DNA of 64,000 nt from Distichodus sexfasciatus. Taxonomy: Eukaryota; Chordata; Actinopteri; Characiformes; Distichodontidae. The position numbers were made by a program, and so were the translations under genes. The stretch spans positions 62,001 through 126,000 of the forward strand of contig JAVGVS010000056.1 in the NCBI GenBank assembly GCA_032718565.1. Reading direction: 5' to 3'. Below the pieces are notes generated by a model. The model did not search any database. It was not told the origin of the DNA and saw only the letters and a program-made list of their open reading frames with translations. Position 1 is the stretch's first letter, and every line of letters begins with the position of its first letter. This document shows positions 56,827 to 64,000 of this stretch, in pieces.

Positions 56827-58975
56827 CCCTTTTTGTTTCAGTTCAATTTTATTGTCATTGTCACAAAGCGCTTTACGTATAACCGGCTCAAACACGCAAC
56901 AAGCAAGCCAGTGGCAAGGAAAAACTCCCTCTAGTAGGCAGAAACCTTGAGAGGAACCAAGACTCAGAAGAGAGACCCCATCCTCGTAACATTAGTTTAA
57001 TCATTAGACTAATCGTTAATTAAGGTGCTTTATGCTTTTTCAAATATGATCTTTCATGCAGTGTGTCATGTAGCTGTATGTGAACATAAACTATCTGCAA
57101 AGTTGTGAGGCGGACAGTGCACGATAAATGAAGTTTTTGTCTATCAAAAAAAAGAGTCGGCTCACATTCGCCTAAATGAGTCGTCAGCAATTTGAATCTT
57201 TTTCTGTTACGGCCACACGTCACGAAGTAACATATTTGAATAATGTCCGCCCACGTTCTACGTCACGAACAACTTGCCCGCCCACAAACACTTACCACTG
57301 AGAAACGTCCTGCTCCAGTCGTGCTTGCGAAACAGTTTCTTGTCGATGTGCCACTTCAACCGCTTCATCGTCAGACTCCGGCTCGAATTGATAAGGTAAA
57401 ATTGAGGCCATCTTGTCTATGTATTGACAGGTCTCCAGAGCTATCATTCAGTTATGGCAATGGGCGTTTCGTTTTCCGACACACGCTGTAGCGGTAGATC
57501 AATCATAAAGGACTGCGCCATCTGACCAATCACAGCAGTGAGGCCTCACGGAGAGGAGGGTTTAGACAGACTGATTCTTCCAACTGCTTCACACGAGTCG
57601 TTTACGAATCATTTAGAAATGGGGTAAAATTAAATCTATTTTTGGAGAAAACTAAAGTGTTTTTTGAGAGACTCATAAAACAATATTAGCAACCTTTAAA
57701 ATGGCATAATAGAGGCACTTTAATCGTTTTTAAAGATGTAAAGATTTACAAACAGTCCAAAAGACGCTTTTGAATCCCGGTGTGATTGCTGGGGCCGCTT
57801 GCTAAGTCCCACTCAGCAACATTAAGCTAAAATGAGTTAATATTAAATTGGCAATTCAGTTCAAGTCCATAGGGTCTGAAAAAGTCCCACGTGGTTCCAG
57901 ATGATGATGTCTTCATAGAGTCCAGTCACACCTCTAGTACCTATAGATTTCAGCCTCTATAGCAACTGCAGATAATCTGGTCAGATGGCACACCTTCTTA
58001 CACATTTTTCACCATGTTTTGTTTAAAAAATCCCAAACCCATTCTTCAACTTGTACATCTTTTTTTCCCCTCTCCTGAATACACCCCATCCTCTTATTTT
58101 CCATCTTCCAAAAATAACTCCCCCAACTCCGGGGCGGCACCTGGCTGCCGAAACCCAAAACCGGAAAATGGATCTTTTCCGGAACCTCGGCAACCCTTTC
58201 GGGAGACACCCAGACGGTTCGGGCCGGCATGAATCATCCCGACATCTCTCGTTCTGGTTCACCCAAACCCCCTAAATTGGTCAAATCCACAACCCCCAAA
58301 AAAGACAGGAGAGTGTAGCCAAAGGTGGGGGGTCGGGGGGGCCAGTTTATCTTCCCTCTAATCTGTCATACCTGGCTGTGGGGAGAGAGGAAAGAGGGGC
58401 TGGAGGGAGCGAGGGAAAATAGGCCAACACGGGAGGGAGAAAAGAAGGAGAGTGCCATGCAGGCAGAACAGAGGAATTTATCTTCCTCTTCCTCCCCAGG
58501 TTTTAGGGTGGGGGGAAAGCCTTTGGGGATTAGCGTAGCGGCGACTTGGCGTGTCTGTGCAGTGCATGCTGGGATGTGGTGCTGTTGCTGCGGATCAGCA
58601 GGTCCAGCAACAAATGCACACCTGTTTATCATGTTTTGTTTTTTTAACCTAACAGGAAGTTTGTTTTTGCGAGTTCTGAGGCCTGGTTCCTAGGGCGGTA
58701 ACTCAAGTTTCACCACGATACAATATTGTAAAGATTCAGTAAATAATTCCATATCTGCCCATATCTCAGCGTCTGTTGTGATAAGATTTGGGTTCGATTC
58801 AGTCCAATTCAGGATCCAGCGATCAATATGAGACAATATCATGTGCTGATTTTACACAATAATAAATCCTAAAAAGCAATTTCAACATTTTTACTTCAGA
58901 ATTCATCCAGACATTTACATGAAAAACAATCTTCTCCTTTATTAAAAATTCACCATCTGCTCAGCAGTTGTTACT
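56827..58975. other. Intron 14 stretch without genes
   Basis: No exon was recognised. 58020-58330 is pyrimidine-rich then CpG-richer (ACACCCAGACGGTTCGGGCC), with ORFs open on both strands, but none resembles a known protein. 58320-58345 is a G-rich run. Confidence 0.35.
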
Positions 58976-59002
58976 GAGGGGCAGTCGGTAGTGTAACGGT
59001 TA

Positions 59003-59352
59003 GGCCTCGTTCACACGGACGTCTGAACCAGGCGTTTTTCTGGCGTTCGTGGCGCCAGGTGAGCGCCGACTGAACGCTGACCGTTTTTCTGCTCATCGGA
59101 GCAAATCAAAGTGTCCACACGGGTGTTCAGCACCGGCGTTCGGCCGGCTGCGCGTTCAGGTGGCGTCAAATAAACGCTGCATGCAACGTTTTCGTGGCGT
59201 CAAAACGTGAGGAAAACGACACTATTGCGAACGCCTGTGAAACGCTATTGCAAACGCCAGTGAAACGCCAATCGAACGCAGCTACAAAACGTCGCAAAAA
59301 CGTGTATGGCGTTCAGAGGGCGTTCATTTCGAACGTCCCTGTGGAAGAGGCT
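59003..59352 (+). mobile_element. 350-bp Harbinger-like MITE with TTA duplication
   Basis: Ends GGCCTCGTTCACACGGACGT and ACGTCCCTGTGGAAGAGGCT are inverted. TTA lies at 59000-59002 and 59353-59355, the 3-bp duplication typical of PIF/Harbinger. The interior is CpG-rich with many AACGC/GGCGTT words and non-coding. Confidence 0.88.
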
Positions 59353-59488
59353 TTAGGGAGTTGGCTGTGATCGGAAGGTTGTCGGTTCAAGTCCCTGACT
59401 CATGAGCCAGGTACCCTCCCCAAGCATTGCTTCCCAAACGGTGCTCCCGCTGATCCAGAGGTTTACTGTGTGCTGTAATGTGGTCTCA

Positions 59489-59921
59489 ATAAGGGTTAAA
59501 CGATTATCGACCGGGCCAAATCGGAAGGGTGATATTAGGCATTTTGCTGATTATAGGTATCAGTGTTTAAATTTGACTGTCACCGATATTAAGTAATTAC
59601 ATGGTGCACTACTGTGGCTCCACTGCCGTCTCTTCTTTCTGTGTCGACTCTCTGCTTCGTTTAACGTCTCGCCCACAGCAGTCTCTGATTGGCTGTATGT
59701 CACATGCACATGTAGCAGCCAATCAACGCTGAAGCCTTGTTGTCACACACACATGAGCACAGCGTGAAGCTCCGAGAAGGAGAAGAGGAGAGTTTGAGCT
59801 GAGCTTGGTGTTTGTAAATTTCAAAATCTTCCCTTTTTTCGCATATCGGTTCCAAATATGGTTTATCGATAAACGGTATTGGTATCGACCCTGAAAAAAA
59901 CAATATTGGTCGACCTCTAGT
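59489..59921 (-). mobile_element. hAT-like MITE, TAGAGGTC-type, inside the SINE tail
   Basis: The right end AATATTGGTCGACCTCTA and interior (AGGTGCACTACTGTGGCTCC-like, CAGCAGTCTCTGATTGGCTG) are the inverse of 28760-29160. Flanking GTCTCAA/GTTCACAA is compatible with a decayed 8-bp duplication. Confidence 0.8.
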
Positions 59922-60649
59922 TCACAATGACAAATAAGCTCTCAATCACTTGTGAAGAAATGACATTCGATCCAGATATTTAAGTCTGAATCAAACCCAT
60001 ATTCGTTATCAATATCGAATCAGTGAATCCCTAGTTTGAGCTGCACGATATTGGAAGATGAACTGCCTCCCCCCACCTTTGGCTACGACTTTGCGATATA
60101 TATTGGTTGTAAAGAAATGTATAAATATCAATTTATACATTTTTAACAACATGATTGTAATAACTCAATTTGGACAGAATTAGACCTAAATGATTGTATT
60201 GATCTTGTAGGGATGTTTGGGGATCTTGATTATTATATAGGAATATACTGATTATTGATTTTGTTGTTATTAAAATGTGGTAAGACGCTTGTTGCATATA
60301 GTTTAATCCTGATTGATGATGATAATATTTAAGCTGGTATTAGCATAATGATTAGCTTAATAATGAGCATCTTTAGTTACTCCCTGTGCTAAGTAATGCG
60401 TTTCTCAATCCCAGACCTCGCAAACCACCGCTCTGTACAGATTCGAGTTTCCCGACCCACAGCACAGTTGATGCTACTGATTAACTAACTAGCAACTTAG
60501 GATCAACGTGCAGCGCTGCAGGAAATACCGAAACTGTGCAGAGCGGTGGGCCGCGAGGACTGCGATTGGCAAACGCTGACTTAGGTGGTCAGTATGAACT
60601 GCAACCAAAATTTGAAATTCTGTGCAGAGATAAATACTGAGATGAAAAG

Positions 60650-60801
60650 TAATTATTTGTTTTTGTGAACACAGCATACCATAACACAGCACAGCACACA
60701 GTACACCGCAACAAAATGTAACGTCTGAATTTGATCCACACGTGAAGGAGCAGTGGGCAGCTGACGTGCAGTGCACGAGGAGCGGTGCTTGCTCATGAGT
60801 A
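60650..60801 (-). mobile_element. Family 1 SINE tail and body
   Basis: AATTATTTGTTTTTGTGAAC tail, GGAGCAGTGGGCAGCTGACG body, truncated at CTTGCTCATGAGTAC. It stops 23 bp before polrmt exon 15. Confidence 0.87.
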
Positions 60802-60824
60802 CGGTTCTATGTGTGTGTTTGCAG

Positions 60825-60938
60825 GATTGGCTGACGGAGAGTGCCAGGCTGATCGCCAAGTCGGGCAGCACGGTGGAGTGGGTAACGCCGCTCGGCCTGC
60901 CCATCGTCCAGCCTTATCACCGCACCCGAAACCACGTG
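60825..60938 (+). CDS. polrmt: polrmt coding exon 15 (last exon in window)
   Basis: Thirty-eight codons, phase 0/0, acceptor TGTTTGCAG, donor GTGAGT. The translation DWLTESARLIAKSGSTVEWV then TPLGLPIVQPYHRTRNHV matches human HWLTESARLISHMGSVVEWVTPLGVPVIQPYR. Later exons, including motif C, were not found up to 64000. A minus-oriented SINE ends about 25 bp before the acceptor. Confidence 0.94.
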
Positions 60939-62280
60939 GTGAGTGTCCCAGGTGGCCTGACCTCTCTCAAACGTTTCCTCCCCAGAATTCTGTGGGTTAT
61001 TGATTGATTGTTGGTTACACATGACCTTCTGACCATGTTGGTCGTAAAGGTCAGGGAGGTCTGTCCTGTCAGTGGGTTCACCTCTGAGACCTACTGAGAC
61101 CTACATGTGCCTCCCCACGGACCTGATGAAGCAGCACAGAGAATTCAGCACCATTAGAGTGGATTGTTCATTAGAGACGAGCTGCACGCTTTTATTTAGA
61201 AGATGAATCTGACGCTGGAGATAAATTCCAGTCCTAGTCTTTGTCTCCTCTGTGGTTACTCATCTTTTAAATGCGGTATTACACACATCATTGCTTTCGG
61301 TTTATTAAACGGGATCACAATCTCAGATGTTTCATTATTATTGGGACGTTTATACAGAAAAAGTGTAGTGTAAATGTTCATTTTGAGTGAGTATCTGACC
61401 AGGACCAGTGCATCCTGCTAGATGAATCGTCAATTGATTTTAAATCAAATCGTGAGCCCAAGAATGAGAATCAAATCAAATCGTGAGATTTTCTGACCCA
61501 TGCACCCCTATTAACTAAATAACTTTACTTGATTCAGACTTAGCTAAACATTATTTAGTGAAGCACCAGCATAAACACTGTGAGTGACCTGTACATCCCT
61601 GTAATCTGAGGTGCAACTCCACTCTCTCTGGTCTGGTGTTGCATGCGATCAGCCCACACTGCTGTCAGATAACATTAGTAGCGTCGGCAGAGCATCGGCG
61701 TGGCCCAGCAGTGGTCTGTAGCACATGGCGGGGGAGTCCAACCCTGCTGAGTGTTCCTCTCCCGCAGAGAGCATCTGGCAACCCATCCACACCATCGACA
61801 ACGGCCTGCCGATGCTGCCGGGCCAGGGCTTTCTGCCACCACGGTACCCTCTGGCTCAAAAATTTTGCTATATAATGTAACCCAGAGTTGTCTTTTGTTT
61901 TTGAAGGATTTTATTTATTTTTTTAAATATAAAAATGTGTTTCTTTCTACTGCTGCCACAGCCCCAGCTCTGGTAAAGGTGCGATGTTGAATATAATACG
62001 ACAGAAGAAAACCAAATATGTTCCAATTTTTTAAACATGGTATCCAACTTTACTCTTAAAATGCAGTTTGTCTGGTCTCAGAAATCTGTATTTGGTAGAA
62101 TCTTTTGCCTTGCAGGTTTTCACTCTTAAACCAAAAAGTGTGTAAAGCAAATGTGTCAAGCCCAGAAACCCTTTTGATTGTATCGTGAACAATTTTATAG
62201 TGTGCAGGATTTTATGTCAAGCTCCTTTTTGGCATTTGAGCATCATGGTGACTGCTGGTGAATTATGGATGACCTCTGGA
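60939..62280. other. polrmt: Intron after exon 15, mostly unique sequence
   Basis: No further polrmt exon was found. A 76-nt block at 61768-61843 has good splice-like borders (see findings) but no recognised homology. 61440-61510 carries AAATCAAATCGTGAG words of the GATTCGATT repeat group. Confidence 0.4.
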
Positions 62281-62282
62281 TT

Positions 62283-62787
62283 TTAGAGGTGTGAATCTTC
62301 ACTGGTCTCACGATGCATCACGATGCAGCTCATCAATTTTTCTACATTACTGCACATTGCATGCAGATTGGGCATGGATCACAGCTTGTGCAGCCAACTA
62401 GAATTTTTATGCCTCAGCCAGAATATCACCAAGCAATGTCATTATGATATAATTCAGGGGTTTCCAACTGCTTCTGTCCCAGGGACCACCACTCAGTTTT
62501 TTGTATTACTTTTTAGGTATTTGCATTAAATTCATTATTCATGAAGATGCCCAAAACATCTGGAATTGTTTTTGGTAAATGAAAGAAGGAAAAAGTGATT
62601 GCAGTTGTGAAATGGGACTGCATGTCACGGACCACCTGCAGTTCTGCCATGGACCATTAGGGGGCAGTGGATAGCCGGTTGAAAACCGCCATTAAAATCA
62701 GTTATGGTCTGCCACTGCATTGATGCAGAATCGTCCACGTCTGCATCGCGATACATCGATTATGCGATTAATTTCAACGCCCCTACT
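62283..62787 (+). mobile_element. hAT-like repeat, GTGTGAATCTTCACTG type
   Basis: TTAGAGGTGTGAATCTTCAC, then TGCACATTGCATGCAGATTG and a right end CGATTATGCGATTAATTTCA ACGCCCCTA. It parallels 38131-38880. Internally it has GGGTTTCCAACTGCTTCTG, seen at 38350 as GGGGTTTTCAACTGGTTCT. Confidence 0.68.
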
Positions 62788-63301
62788 GGAGTTTCAGTTC
62801 CCTGTTGTTGCATGTGTGCTGTTGTGAAGGTTTATTGCAGCACGTTTAAGTTTGTAACATGTCCTTATTTCGGGTCGCCATGACCAGAGTCTATTGTTAC
62901 ATAATGGTCCTCACACCTCCTCCTTCCTCACTTCGCTCTGCTGAGCACCGTAACTCAGCTCTGTGGTTTCTGGTCATTACATTTTATTGGACTTTTATGG
63001 AATTTCTAATGATGCCCATCATTAATCAGCCAACAGTGTGAACTCATGAATTCTTCACCCCTTAATCGCTTTTAATCACGGACCCAAGCGCAGCCTCGCC
63101 CGGCCCCATGTCCCCTCACAGCAGAAATCAGAGCGTTTTAATGATGCCAATACCCTTTCTTCATATTTTAGTTTTCAGGCAGCTTAGGGGCCAGTTTTGA
63201 AATTTAGATGATAGTCTTATTAGGATCAACACTTGGGAACACCATATGGTAGGACTATTTATATCTAAAGTTTTTGAATGAAAAACTGGATGAATTCTTA
63301 C

Positions 63302-63375
63302 CTTAAAGAGCCAGACTCAAACTCACAACCTCTTGGTCTGTAGGCGAGTACCTTTCCACTAGACCACCACCTTTT
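63302..63375 (-). mobile_element. Family 2 SINE head
   Basis: CAAACTCACAACCTCTTGGT then CCTTTCCACTAGACCACCACC; only the tRNA-like end remains. Confidence 0.75.
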
Positions 63376-63953
63376 AGGAAGAACCACCTGTTCATCACCT
63401 AACAGCCTCTTAGTGTTGCATCCCATATTAAAGTGGTTCTTGTACACTGGAGAGCTTGACGCATTGGGACACCCTCCGGTACTATTCACACACCATTTGT
63501 CCTCTGTGGGTGTGTGATGGGGTGATGGGGTGAGGCAGAGGTGAAGGCCGCTGTTGTAAAAAACCATCTGTCTCCCAGTTCCGCCATCAGCTGGTTTCTG
63601 CCCCTAGCATAATTTGTATCACCGTGTGGAGGGGCGACAAGATGTTTGCTGGGCAGGTTTATGGGGGTCCACTTCCCTCGCCGGTTCATTGCACAGAATA
63701 GATTAATGTAGCAGCTTCAGTGCTCTCGTTAATCACCAGTTGGACCCAGATCTACTGTGTCTAGGTGTCTCTACACCTCCACTGTCCCATCACCACAATG
63801 ACCATTTGACCAGTGTACAGCAGTTCTGTACTCCTTTGATTTGAATCAGCGTAGTTTTGTTGAACTGGGTAATCATCTTGTAGTCTTCATTTTTTTCTTC
63901 TTCTTTTAATCTAGTTTTATTTGGCTTCTTTCTCTCCTTCCATTTTCCACGTA

Positions 63954-64000
63954 GGGCAGTTGGTAGCGTAACGGTTAGGGAGTTGACCTCGTGATCGGAG
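63954..64000 (+). mobile_element. Family 1 SINE head, cut by window end
   Basis: GGGCAGTTGGTAGCGTAACGGTTAGG-type head with a clean A box; the B box and body lie past the edge. Confidence 0.88.

Larger units (their letters stand above)
58976..59955 (+). mobile_element. Family 1 SINE split twice by other transposons
   Basis: The head ends at GTAACGGTTA (59002) and resumes GGGAGTTGGCTGTGATCGG (59356). Body and start of tail run to about 59488, and the tail resumes TTCACAATGACAAATAA at 59923. Two different elements occupy the gaps. Confidence 0.85.
16879..60938 (+). other. polrmt: polrmt gene locus (mitochondrial DNA-directed RNA polymerase), 3' end beyond window
   Basis: Fifteen coding exons, all with GT-AG introns and compatible phases, build a protein colinear with vertebrate POLRMT. 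This is the single-subunit T7-like RNA polymerase of the mitochondrial matrix; with TFAM and TFB2M it transcribes mtDNA and makes replication primers. Order seen: targeting sequence (exon 1), linker (2-3), PPR-type helices (3-4), N-terminal domain (5-9), catalytic domain (10-15). Motif A (DGSCNGLQHYAALGRD; the Asp corresponds to T7 Asp537) and motif B (RKVVKQTVMTVVYG; T7 Lys631 and Tyr639) are present. Motif C (T7 Asp812) should follow exon 15 and is not in the window. About 1,140 codons are covered, so roughly the last 130 or so are missing. Introns are large and transposon-filled, up to 9.4 kb. Exons 10 and 11 contain small frame-breaking indels (see findings). Confidence 0.93.

Noticed and set aside
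60939..64000. Search for later polrmt exons (motif C, HDCYWTHA-type)
   Set aside because: None found; they should lie to the right of the window.

Overview
This window is vertebrate nuclear DNA, almost certainly from a ray-finned (teleost) fish. The evidence is split genes with GT-AG introns, CA/GT/CT microsatellites, and dense teleost-type tRNA-derived SINEs, hAT-like and Harbinger-like non-autonomous transposons. No bacterial, organellar or viral gene organisation is seen. I cannot name the species.

Two protein-coding genes are supported, arranged head to head. (1) On the minus strand at 5879-6242 is the first coding exon of an FGF7/10/22-subfamily growth factor, most likely fgf22. Its remaining exons lie beyond the left edge or were not recognisable. 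(2) On the plus strand, from 16879 past the right edge, is polrmt, the single-subunit mitochondrial RNA polymerase. I place 15 coding exons between 16879 and 60938. They cover the mitochondrial targeting region, a PPR-type repeat, the N-terminal domain, and the catalytic domain through motifs A and B. The last exons, including catalytic motif C, are not in the window. POLRMT and FGF22 are also neighbours on human chromosome 19p13.3, so the order and divergent orientation fit conserved synteny.

Layout: 1-5.9 kb is repeats downstream of (or within an intron of) fgf22, starting with a 135-bp higher-order CT satellite. 5.9-6.2 kb is fgf22 exon 1. 6.3-16.6 kb is the intergenic spacer, with a TIR element, a palindromic MITE and SINE pieces. 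16.6-17.1 kb is the CpG-rich polrmt promoter and exon 1, followed by an unusual cluster of ACGT motifs. 17.9-61 kb is polrmt exons spread through large introns filled with nested mobile elements. 61-64 kb is the intron after exon 15.

Points of most interest: a family of about 640-bp terminal-inverted-repeat elements (six copies here, each with a matching flanking dinucleotide); a separate 253-bp palindromic element with the same TGTGACCC termini; several SINEs interrupted once or twice by other transposons whose target-site duplications can still be read; two hAT-like elements with different ends but a shared, inverted interior; and a 42.6-50.2 kb stretch where both transposon copies and polrmt exons 10-11 carry many small indels, more likely sequence or assembly error than gene decay. 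I found no new protein-coding system; the novelty lies in the mobile-element architecture and possible regulatory clusters.
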